Below are positions 1 to 5,807 of a stretch of DNA of 6,880 bases, one piece after another. Each line of letters begins with the position of its first letter. Position 1 is the stretch's first letter. The DNA comes from Halomonas sp. GTDB lineage: Bacteria; Pseudomonadota; Gammaproteobacteria; Pseudomonadales; Oleiphilaceae. The stretch covers positions 1 through 6,880 of the forward strand of contig SLIH01000438.1 of the NCBI GenBank assembly GCA_007135745.1, in the 5' to 3' direction. Below the pieces are notes generated by a model, which did no database searches, was not told the origin of the DNA, and saw nothing but the letters and a program-made list of their open reading frames with translations. Made by a program: the position numbers and the translations under genes.

Positions 1-1410
1 GGAGTGTTCCGCTCCGATGCCAAAAGTGCTCAACTGATCGTGCCCGAGCCGTACGGCTCGGTCGTTTGATTTGCCCATTAACACATCGGTGATGTGGGCT
101 GCGCCAAAACGCTGGCCGGTTCGGTAGACGCAGGACAACGCCTTGCGTGCCGCTTCTGTGGCATCCCAGGTTCTGGGCGGCTGAAGGCAGTTGTCGCAGT
201 TGCCGCAGGGTTCGTCGAGGTGTTCACCGAAATAGCCAAGCAGAACCTGGCGGCGACAGCCGGTGGTTTCGCAGAAAGCCAGCAGCGCTTCGAGGCGCTG
301 GCGTTCAACCTTCTGCTGGATTTCTCCGGCCGTGGAGGCTGACAGCATCTGGCGCACCTGGTAGACATCCTGCAGCCCGTAAACCATCCAGGCATCGGCG
401 GGCAGGCTGTCCCTTCCGGCGCGCCCGGTTTCCTGGTAATAAGCCTCAATGCTTTTGGGCAGGTCCAGATGCGCCACGAAACGCACGTCGGGTTTGTCGA
501 TGCCCATACCAAAGGCCACAGTGGCAACCACCACCAGGCCATCTTCATGCAGGAAGCGGCTTTGATGGGCCTGGCGCGTGGCCTGATCCAGGCCAGCATG
601 GTAGGGGATTGCCGGGATTCCCTGACTGGAAAGCCATTCCGCCGTGGATTCAGTTCGTTTTCGGCTCATGCAGTAGACAATGCCCGATTCACCCGCATGT
701 CGATCGCTGATGAAAGCCAGCAGCTGATTCTTTGCGTTGCCCTTCAGGCCAACACTGTACTGGATGTTTGGGCGGTCAAAACTGGCTACGTAGACCTCAC
801 CGCCATCGGGCAGCAACTGACGGCTGATTTCGTCCCGGGTGCGGTGATCAGCGGTGGCTGTGAGCGCAATGCGTGGAACGTCAGGAAAGCGCTGGCGCAA
901 TGCATCAAGCTGCATGTATTCGGGGCGGAAGTCGTGACCCCATTGGGAGACACAGTGAGCCTCGTCGATTGCGAACAGCGACAGTGGTGTATCCTGCAGC
1001 AGCGCCAGCATGGTGCTTGTGAGCAGGCGCTCAGGAGCCACGTACAGCATATCCAGTTCGCCGTGGGCGACCTGTTGTTCAATGGTGCGCTGGGTGAGGG
1101 GATCGAGGCTGGAGTTGAGGTACGCGGCCCGGACGCCATTATGTTGCAACGCCTCAACCTGGTCGCGCATCAGTGCGATCAGTGGTGACACCACCACCGC
1201 CATGCCCGGACGCAGTAGCGCTGGAATCTGATAGCACAGCGACTTGCCCCCGCCAGTGGGCATCAGCACCAGCGCGTTGTCTCCATCAACAAGCGTACGG
1301 ATGATTTCAAGCTGCTGGCCCCGAAAATGTTCATAACCGAAAACCTCACGCAGCTGCTGGTGCGCCCGCGCTTCGAATTCGTCCCTGAAAAAGTGGGTAT
1401 CGGTTGTCAT
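1..1410 (-). CDS. recQ: ATP-dependent DNA helicase RecQ (partial, 3' end beyond left edge)
   Basis: This is a 3'-to-5' superfamily 2 DNA helicase acting in recombination and stalled-fork repair. The frame is open from an ATG at 1410 to base 1, giving 470 residues without a stop. Visible motifs are motif 0 (FRGQQ, residues 29-33), Walker A TGGGKS (52-57), DEAH (149-152), the RecQ aromatic-rich loop ([13 protein letters not shown], 153-165), motif III LTATA (183-187) and motif [11 protein letters not shown] (326-334). The RQC zinc cluster is C385, C402, C405 and C408, with the same spacing as the E. coli zinc cysteines. The winged-helix part has begun ([11 protein letters not shown]) when the window ends. 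E. coli RecQ is about 610 residues, so the rest of the winged helix and any HRDC domain lie outside. The start has a weak AAGG at 1417-1420, six bases upstream. It is divergent from the flavocytochrome operon. The identification is very secure. Confidence 0.97.
   Translation of the reverse strand, partial: MTTDTHFFRDEFEARAHQQLREVFGYEHFRGQQLEIIRTLVDGDNALVLMPTGGGKSLCYQIPALLRPGMAVVVSPLIALMRDQVEALQHNGVRAAYLNSSLDPLTQRTIEQQVAHGELDMLYVAPERLLTSTMLALLQDTPLSLFAIDEAHCVSQWGHDFRPEYMQLDALRQRFPDVPRIALTATADHRTRDEISRQLLPDGGEVYVASFDRPNIQYSVGLKGNAKNQLLAFISDRHAGESGIVYCMSRKRTESTAEWLSSQGIPAIPYHAGLDQATRQAHQSRFLHEDGLVVVATVAFGMGIDKPDVRFVAHLDLPKSIEAYYQETGRAGRDSLPADAWMVYGLQDVYQVRQMLSASTAGEIQQKVERQRLEALLAFCETTGCRRQVLLGYFGEHLDEPCGNCDNCLQPPRTWDATEAARKALSCVYRTGQRFGAAHITDVLMGKSNDRAVRLGHDQLSTFGIGAEHS
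44..61. repeat. 18-bp perfect palindrome inside recQ
   Basis: CCGAGCCGTACGGCTCGG is fully self-complementary. It lies in codons for RAVRLG in the winged-helix part of recQ. The protein there is typical of RecQ, so the palindrome may be accidental. No second copy was noticed in the window. Confidence 0.85.
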
Positions 1411-1467
1411 GGGACGCCTTGGTCGATTCTGGTGTCTGTTACGTTACCTTTTGAGGCAGGGGACGGT

Positions 1468-1495
1468 ATTATCCCAGATCTGGCGCAATTTTCAG
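1468..1495 (-). promoter_or_regulatory. Possible sigma-70 promoter for recQ
   Basis: Reading the minus strand, CTGAAA (1495-1490, 4 of 6 matches to TTGACA) is followed after 16 bases by GATAAT (1473-1468, 5 of 6 matches to TATAAT). It lies about 60 bases upstream of the recQ ATG. The -10 is good and the -35 is mediocre. This was judged by eye only. Confidence 0.4.
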
Positions 1496-1533
1496 TGTTA
1501 AAACGGACGAATCTGGACAATGATTTCGCATCC

Positions 1534-1547
1534 TTGATAAGGATCAG
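1534..1547. promoter_or_regulatory. FNR/Anr/Dnr-type binding site
   Basis: TTGATAAGGATCAG matches the FNR-family consensus TTGAT-N4-ATCAA at 9 of the 10 defined positions; only the last base differs. FNR and Anr are oxygen-sensing Fe-S activators, and Dnr is the related NO-responsive regulator with almost the same site. The centre at 1540.5 is about 94 bases upstream of the flavocytochrome ATG. The half-site arms overlap a second small palindrome, ATCCTT-GAT-AAGGAT (1530-1544), so another regulator cannot be excluded. Confidence 0.6.
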
Positions 1548-1569
1548 GTTCGTGACGGTTTCAGGGTGA

Positions 1570-1582
1570 GATGATGGGTCGA
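1570..1582 (+). promoter_or_regulatory. Possible -10 element and start point of the flavocytochrome operon
   Basis: GATGAT at 1570-1575 matches TATAAT at 4 of 6 positions. A transcription start near 1582 would put the FNR-type box at about -41.5, the standard class II activator position. No convincing -35 hexamer is present, as expected for an activator-dependent promoter. The positional fit is suggestive but was found by looking for it. Confidence 0.3.
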
Positions 1583-1622
1583 GAGCACTGACTCAAGGAA
1601 TCCAGGGAACCAGCGCACCCAT

Positions 1623-1628
1623 GGAGAT
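1623..1628 (+). promoter_or_regulatory. Ribosome binding site of the flavocytochrome gene
   Basis: GGAGAT ends six bases before the ATG at 1635 and supports that start. An out-of-frame ATG at 1621 opens a five-codon frame whose TGA overlaps the true ATG; this is probably chance. Confidence 0.6.
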
Positions 1629-1634
1629 AGCAAC

Positions 1635-2930
1635 ATGAAAGGACGTTATCCCGGAGATCTGATCATTACCCTCGTGGTGGCGCTTCCTCTGCTGGCGGCA
1701 CTGCCACGAATCGCCCGGCAGCTCGAGTGGTCCTGGGCCGCGCTCTGCGGGGTTCTGGCACAGGGAAGCGGCATTCTTGCGCTTTCCACCTTTCTGGCGG
1801 CCGCCATGCTATCGGTCAGACTCCCTGGCGCTGATCGCTGGTTCGGTGGCCTGGTGCGCATCTGGGCTATCCACCGACTCCTCGGTGTCTGCGCCTTTGT
1901 GCTGATCATGGTGCATGTGATCTTCATTGCCCTGGCACCGCTGCCGGTTTCCGTGGACGCAAGTGTCGCGTCCCTTTTTCCTCCTCTGGCTCAGTGGCCT
2001 CTGTGGCTGGGCTGGGCGGGCTTTGCGGTCATGGTGGTTTTCATTGCGCCGACGTTCAATTTCTTTGGAACGCTGCACTATCAACGCTGGAAGCGCCTTC
2101 ATCTGCTCTCCGCCCCGGCCCTTGTACTTGGGCTGGCTCACGGGATGGTGTTCGCTCCGGATACGACACTGTGGTGGTTGCTGGGGCTGCTTGCACTGGC
2201 TGCCATCATCTGGCGCAAAGGACTCTCTCCCTTTCTGGCGCGCAAGCCCTACCGTGTAGACAGCGTGGATTTCCTGGCACGAGATGTTGTGGAGCTTAAT
2301 CTGCTGCCAGAGGGCAATGGTATCGCCTGGCAACCGGGCCAGTTTGTCTATCTGACACCCATGGAATCGTCGCTTGCAGCGGGTTATCGGGAGGAACACC
2401 CCTATACCATCGCCTCGTCACCCGGTGATCGTTTTATGCGTATAGGCATCAAGGGCATTGGTGATGCGACTGAGGCGCTCCTTGATATAAAACCGGGTGC
2501 GCGGGTACGTGTTGAGGGCCCTTATGGCACATTCCTGAATGAACCGGGTATTCACTCGAGACAACTCTGGATTGGTGGAGGCATTGGCATCACCCCCTTT
2601 GTCTCCGGAGCCAGGGAGTGGCGGGATGGCCATCCGACGGCAACGGACGTGGCACTGGTCTACCTCGCCAATCGGCCGGAGCGGGCATACTATCTGGATG
2701 AGATGAGCGCGATTGCCGACGCAAGTGACGGCATTGAGGTTTTCGCCCACTATTCCAGCACGGAAGGCGTCCTGACGCAGGACTACCTGCAGGCACAATG
2801 TCCGGATTTCAGGGAACGGGAAGTCTACCTGTGCGGTCCGCTTGGCATGATCCGGCATGTGGAGGCGCTCCTGTTGCGTGCGGGTGTGCCCCGTCAACGA
2901 ATTCACACGGAGGCGTTTGATTTCCTATGA
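1635..2930 (+). CDS. Membrane flavocytochrome, ferric-reductase-like with FAD/NAD(P)H-binding domain
   Basis: This 431-residue protein is predicted to carry electrons from cytosolic NAD(P)H through FAD to two hemes b in the inner membrane. Residues 1-195 hold about six hydrophobic segments of the ferric-reductase-like transmembrane type. Candidate heme ligands are H80 and H94 in one helix region and H156 and H169 in another. Residues 203-431 form a ferredoxin-NADP reductase-like module: HPYTIAS (255-261) for FAD, like the HPFT motif of the NOX/FRE group, GGGIGITP (314-321) and CGPLGM (400-405) for the nicotinamide nucleotide, and a C-terminal aromatic EAFDFL. It resembles predicted ferric reductases of COG4097. 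Its stop overlaps the next start (ATGA), implying translational coupling. An FNR-type box lies upstream. The natural acceptor may be the next protein rather than ferric iron. The fold is secure; the substrate is not known. Confidence 0.9.
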   Translation: MKGRYPGDLIITLVVALPLLAALPRIARQLEWSWAALCGVLAQGSGILALSTFLAAAMLSVRLPGADRWFGGLVRIWAIHRLLGVCAFVLIMVHVIFIALAPLPVSVDASVASLFPPLAQWPLWLGWAGFAVMVVFIAPTFNFFGTLHYQRWKRLHLLSAPALVLGLAHGMVFAPDTTLWWLLGLLALAAIIWRKGLSPFLARKPYRVDSVDFLARDVVELNLLPEGNGIAWQPGQFVYLTPMESSLAAGYREEHPYTIASSPGDRFMRIGIKGIGDATEALLDIKPGARVRVEGPYGTFLNEPGIHSRQLWIGGGIGITPFVSGAREWRDGHPTATDVALVYLANRPERAYYLDEMSAIADASDGIEVFAHYSSTEGVLTQDYLQAQCPDFREREVYLCGPLGMIRHVEALLLRAGVPRQRIHTEAFDFL

Positions 2931-3763
2931 GTGCCAGCCGAATTGCTTACACTGCTTTTGTGGCGTTCCTCAGTGTGGTGGCCACCCTGCTTGTGGTCAG
3001 CCTCGTCAGTGAGGACGATGCCTACGTGCCACCTGAAAAGAAAGGGCCGAACGAGGGCAGGGCAGTATTTACCCTGGACGAGGTCCGCGAGCACGACCAT
3101 GCCGAAAGCTGCTGGAAAGTCATTGACGGGGTGGTTTACGACGTCACTGACTACATCCCCCGGCACCCTTCAGACGAAGATGCCTTCCTGCGCTGGTGTG
3201 GCCGGGAAGCGACACAGGCCTGGAGTGGCCACAGCGCCCGGGCGGAATCCATGTTGCGCGATTACCGCATCGGTGCCCTGGCAGGTCATGAGCCCAAAGA
3301 AGAGCCGCCCGCGGAGACAGAGCCTGCGATTTCAACAGAGACGTTGACGGGTGCGGCGGAGGCGCTCACCCGTCGACAGGGCAGTGTGCTGCTTTCGCTT
3401 GGTTCTGGTGAGTATCTGGATGGAGTCTATCGGGGCAATTTCATTGATCGGGGCCATATTCAGGTCAGTATCCAGTTCCGTCTTGAAGACGGTAAGCTGC
3501 ATGATCTCGGGTATCGACATCTTTACTACCGGGATGTGGACTACCTGAAGCTGGACGACGATGAGCCGCTCCAGGCTGTAATGCGACAGCATGAACAGAT
3601 CCTGTCGCAGCTGGAGGGTCAGCCTCTGACGGATATTTTTCGGCTATACAGGCCCGCAGAAGTGGTTGACGATATCGATGGCTACAGCGGCGCCACATTG
3701 CGCGGGGCCAAGATTCTGCACGCCATTCGGGACGGTCTGAATCGCGGCGTTTACAGCTGGTGA
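2927..3763 (+). CDS. Membrane-anchored cytochrome b5 / covalent FMN-binding protein
   Basis: This is a 278-residue fusion of two redox domains. Residues 7-27 form a single hydrophobic anchor; R5 before it and the acidic stretch after it predict the bulk of the protein in the periplasm. Residues 47-118 are a cytochrome b5-like domain (WKVIDGVVYDVTDYI, then RHPSDEDAF), with likely axial heme ligands H80 and H102 (GHS). The usual HPGG is HPSD here. An acidic, proline-rich linker (about 121-140) leads to an FMN-binding domain (about 153-275), which begins DGVYRGNFIDRG and ends with DGYSGAT at 251-257. That motif matches the Dxx(S/T)GAT signature flavinylated by ApbE, so FMN is expected on T257. 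No apbE is in the window. The ATGA overlap couples it to the flavocytochrome, suggesting electron flow heme, b5, FMN, then an unidentified acceptor. Domain calls are strong; the function is inferred. Confidence 0.88.
   Translation: MSASRIAYTAFVAFLSVVATLLVVSLVSEDDAYVPPEKKGPNEGRAVFTLDEVREHDHAESCWKVIDGVVYDVTDYIPRHPSDEDAFLRWCGREATQAWSGHSARAESMLRDYRIGALAGHEPKEEPPAETEPAISTETLTGAAEALTRRQGSVLLSLGSGEYLDGVYRGNFIDRGHIQVSIQFRLEDGKLHDLGYRHLYYRDVDYLKLDDDEPLQAVMRQHEQILSQLEGQPLTDIFRLYRPAEVVDDIDGYSGATLRGAKILHAIRDGLNRGVYSW
3343..3377 (+). repeat. Inverted repeat in the b5-FMN linker coding region
   Basis: GTTGACGGGTG (3343-3353) pairs with CACCCGTCGAC (3367-3377) across a 13-base loop, with one mismatch that would be a G-U pair in RNA. 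It sits between the two domain-coding parts of the gene. It may be a chance hairpin. Confidence 0.35.
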
Positions 3764-3782
3764 TTCTTCCCGGCGCGAAAGC

Positions 3783-3789
3783 AAGGAGA
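3783..3789 (+). promoter_or_regulatory. Strong ribosome binding site of the ferritin-like gene
   Basis: AAGGAGA ends five bases before the ATG at 3795. It is the best Shine-Dalgarno sequence in the window and fixes the start. It suggests the small soluble protein is made in larger amounts than the two membrane proteins before it. Confidence 0.75.
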
Positions 3790-3794
3790 GCAAA

Positions 3795-4253
3795 ATGAGA
3801 GTAAAAACCTTATCCGACCTGATTGAATGGACACGCATGCTTCACCACCATCTGGCGGACTGCCTGGCCGAATGCTCAACGAAAAACGAGGAAGAGCGGG
3901 CCCGGGCATTGTTGCAATACCTGGCGGATCATGAGCGGAAAATAGAGCAGGTGGTGGCGGAATTCGAGCGCCAGGCTGATCCGCGAGCGCTGAAAACCTA
4001 CGTCTATGACTGGATTGAGCACAAGCCCATTGAAACGCACCGGACCTGCGATTCCCATTATGCCAAACTCGGTTTCAACCAGATCTGCCGCGAAGTCTTC
4101 GACTTTCACGATCAGGTGATTGATCTGTACCAGAATATGGCGGATCGCTCTGAGATCCCGGAGGTTCGGGAGCTCATGGAGTCGTTGCTCAATATGGAGA
4201 AACACGAAGCCATGCGGCTGGTGCGGCAAACAGGGCGAATGGATGATCTGTAA
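3795..4253 (+). CDS. Small ferritin-like (rubrerythrin-related?) helical protein
   Basis: This is a 152-residue soluble protein with no signal peptide or membrane segment. The sequence reads as four amphipathic helices rich in His, Glu and Asp: helix 1 with LHHHLADCL (16-24), helix 2 with DHERKIEQ (45-52), helix 3 with EVFDFHDQVIDLYQNM (100-115) and helix 4 with NMEKHEAMRLVRQ (133-145). The fourth resembles the EEKHE helix of rubrerythrins and other ferritin-like diiron proteins, so a four-helix bundle binding iron is the best guess. H46, E47, H105, E135 and H137/E138 are candidate ligands. Cysteines C23, C27, C85 and C98 do not form a rubredoxin-type CxxC. It follows the b5-FMN gene by 31 bases and probably shares its promoter. 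Hemerythrin was considered, but its HxxxE and HxxxxD pattern is absent. The family is not firmly recognised; a role in iron or peroxide handling is inference. Confidence 0.6.
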   Translation: MRVKTLSDLIEWTRMLHHHLADCLAECSTKNEEERARALLQYLADHERKIEQVVAEFERQADPRALKTYVYDWIEHKPIETHRTCDSHYAKLGFNQICREVFDFHDQVIDLYQNMADRSEIPEVRELMESLLNMEKHEAMRLVRQTGRMDDL

Positions 4254-4262
4254 CTGCTTGGC

Positions 4263-4290
4263 GGCGCCCTATCCGGTAAAGTAGGGCGCC
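4263..4290. terminator. Hairpin at the junction of convergent genes
   Basis: GGCGCCCTA (4263-4271) and TAGGGCGCC (4282-4290) form a perfect nine-base-pair stem with a ten-base loop. It follows the plus-strand operon by nine bases and contains the stop codon of the minus-strand symporter. Neither strand has a T-tract after it, so it is not a canonical intrinsic terminator. It may block read-through in both directions or protect 3' ends. Confidence 0.45.
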
Positions 4291-5783
4291 ACCACCAGCA
4301 GGACCCAGAGCGTAATGATGGCAATGGTGATCAGACTCATCAGAGCACCAGCGCGCGCCATCTGGGCGACGGTGACCTGGTTGCTGCTGAAAATGATGGC
4401 GTTCGGTGGTGTGGCCACCGGGAGCATGAACGCGCAGGACGCTGCCATGGCCACCGGGACAGCGAGGTAAGCCAGCGGAAGGTCCAGGCTGATGGCCAGG
4501 GACGTCACAAGGGGCAGCATGGTCGCGGTGGTGGCCGTATTGCTCGTGACATGACTGAGCAACATGATGGCTGTGGCGATGCCCGCCATAATCAGCCACA
4601 GGGGCAGCCCCGCCAGACCATAAAGCCCTCCGGCCACCACAGCCGCCAGACCACTGCTCTCTATCGCGGAACCCAGGCTGAGCCCACCCCCCACAAGCAG
4701 CAGCACGCCCCAGGGAATCTGCCGGGCGCTCTCCCAGTCCATCAGGAATTTAAGACGCCGCCAGCTGGCGGGAATAACGAAAAGGGCCAGGGCGCCGATT
4801 ATGGCGATCCCGGCATCCGTGAGTTTGAGACCGGGCAGCAACTGTTGGAGTATCGGCCGGGTAAGCCAGGCCAGCGCAACGCTCACGAAAACCACGGTAA
4901 CGGCTTTCTCGGGGCCTCTCATCTTCCCCATGGTGTGGCGTTGCTGGTCAATCAGTTGGCTCAACCCCTCCAGCGGCGCCCTCGAAATCGGGTAGATGTG
5001 ACGGGTCAGCAGCCACCAGCCAATAATCAAAAGCATCAATGCCAGCGGGAAGGCGACAATCATCCAGCGTCCGAAACCGATAACGATATCGTGGTTGTCC
5101 TGCAGATAGCCGGCGAGAATCGCATTGGGCGGGGTTCCGATGAGTGTTGCCATGCCACCGATATTGGCACTCATGGCAATGCCCAGCAGCAGACAGAGGC
5201 TCAGATTACGGTGGGAATGCTCCGTGTCTCCGGCGTCCACCAATTTCAGTACCGAGAGACCAATTGGGAGCATCAACGCCGCCGTGGCCGTGTTGCTGAC
5301 CCACATGCTCAGCCCGGCGGTTGCCAGCATGAAGCCGCCGACAACCTGATGGGGCCGGGTTCCGGCGAGTGACAGCACCTGCAGGGCAAGGCGTCGGTGC
5401 AGCTTCCAGCGCTGTATTCCCTCGGCCAGGATGAAAAAAAAAAAAAAAAGGAAAATCAGTGGGTTGGCGTAGGGACTTGCAGCGTCTTCTATGGGGCGAA
5501 CGTCCATGAGTGGCAGTAACGCCACTGGCAACAGTGCCGTGATAGCGATCGGCAGGGCTTCGGTGACCCACCAGACCGCCATCAATACGGTGAGTGCAAG
5601 GACACGCCAGGCGTCGATAGAGATGCCTTCCGGCGGGCCAAGAATCAGGAGCAGGGCAAACAGCCCCGGGCCGAGTACGAAGCCAAGGTGAAGGCGCCAG
5701 CGTGCCAGCACCACGATGAATGAAGGCTCCGCCGAACTCAGCCGGACGCCGGAATGGCTTCTCTGTGTATCCTGATCTGCCAC
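4269..5783 (-). CDS. DASS (SLC13-type) anion:sodium symporter
   Basis: This 504-residue inner-membrane protein belongs to the divalent anion:Na+ symporter family, which imports dicarboxylates such as succinate, or sulfate. Both inverted halves are visible. The first has WVSNTATAALMLP (161-173, SNT at 163-165) and LIGTPPNAI (214-222); the second has HVTSNTATTATMLP (411-424, SNT at 414-416) and VATPPNAIIF (456-465). SNT motifs bind Na+ and the substrate carboxylate in characterised members. The length is normal for the family. The start is GTG at 5783, with a weak AGGGA (5799-5795) 11 bases upstream; it lies 24 bases after the Na/Pi gene, so the two are probably cotranscribed. Residues 113-117 are five Phe encoded by a 16-T run, where family members normally have Gly-Gly in an FLGGF-like stretch. 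The exact anion cannot be told from the sequence. Confidence 0.93.
   Translation of the reverse strand: MADQDTQRSHSGVRLSSAEPSFIVVLARWRLHLGFVLGPGLFALLLILGPPEGISIDAWRVLALTVLMAVWWVTEALPIAITALLPVALLPLMDVRPIEDAASPYANPLIFLFFFFFILAEGIQRWKLHRRLALQVLSLAGTRPHQVVGGFMLATAGLSMWVSNTATAALMLPIGLSVLKLVDAGDTEHSHRNLSLCLLLGIAMSANIGGMATLIGTPPNAILAGYLQDNHDIVIGFGRWMIVAFPLALMLLIIGWWLLTRHIYPISRAPLEGLSQLIDQQRHTMGKMRGPEKAVTVVFVSVALAWLTRPILQQLLPGLKLTDAGIAIIGALALFVIPASWRRLKFLMDWESARQIPWGVLLLVGGGLSLGSAIESSGLAAVVAGGLYGLAGLPLWLIMAGIATAIMLLSHVTSNTATTATMLPLVTSLAISLDLPLAYLAVPVAMAASCAFMLPVATPPNAIIFSSNQVTVAQMARAGALMSLITIAIITLWVLLVVAPYFTG
5434..5449 (-). repeat. 16-base homopolymer (A on plus, T on coding strand) inside the symporter gene
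   Basis: There are sixteen uninterrupted A on the plus strand. On the coding strand they supply the end of L112 and nearly all of F113-F117. The frame is intact at this length. Any change not a multiple of three would truncate the symporter early. Such a run is out of character with the surrounding G+C-rich sequence. Confidence 0.9.
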
Positions 5784-5794
5784 GGTCAGTTGTT

Positions 5795-5799
5795 TCCCT
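5795..5799 (-). promoter_or_regulatory. Weak ribosome binding site for the GTG start of the symporter
   Basis: On the minus strand AGGGA precedes the GTG by 11 bases, a slightly long spacing. No better in-frame start is near, and the reading frame entered here has the usual short hydrophilic N-terminus before the first membrane segment. Confidence 0.4.
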
Positions 5800-5807
5800 G
5801 TCTGTTT

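Noticed and set aside
78..599. A 173-codon minus-strand open frame
   Set aside because: It is an out-of-frame reading of the recQ region. The real frame is offset and carries motif VI and the zinc cysteines.
469..1188. A 239-codon plus-strand open frame
   Set aside because: It lies antisense to recQ, whose helicase motifs run through the whole stretch; its translation shows no recognisable family.
1327..1569. An 80-codon plus-strand open frame reaching into the intergenic region
   Set aside because: It begins antisense to the recQ N-terminus, has no good ribosome binding site, and overlaps the promoter and FNR-type box.
1621..1638. A five-codon leader frame (ATG at 1621, TGA overlapping the ATG at 1635)
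   Set aside because: It overlaps the ribosome binding site of the flavocytochrome gene and has none of its own; most likely chance.
1809..2399. A 196-codon minus-strand open frame
   Set aside because: It is antisense to the flavocytochrome gene, which has clear heme and flavin motifs; no support for a second gene.
3795..4253. Hemerythrin as identity of the small His-rich protein
   Set aside because: The hemerythrin order of ligands (H, HxxxE, HxxxH, HxxxxD) is not found; the EKHE-type fourth helix fits a ferritin-like protein better.
4551..5372. A 273-codon plus-strand open frame
   Set aside because: It is antisense to the DASS symporter; its Gln/His/Gly-rich translation is typical of a shadow frame of a membrane protein gene.
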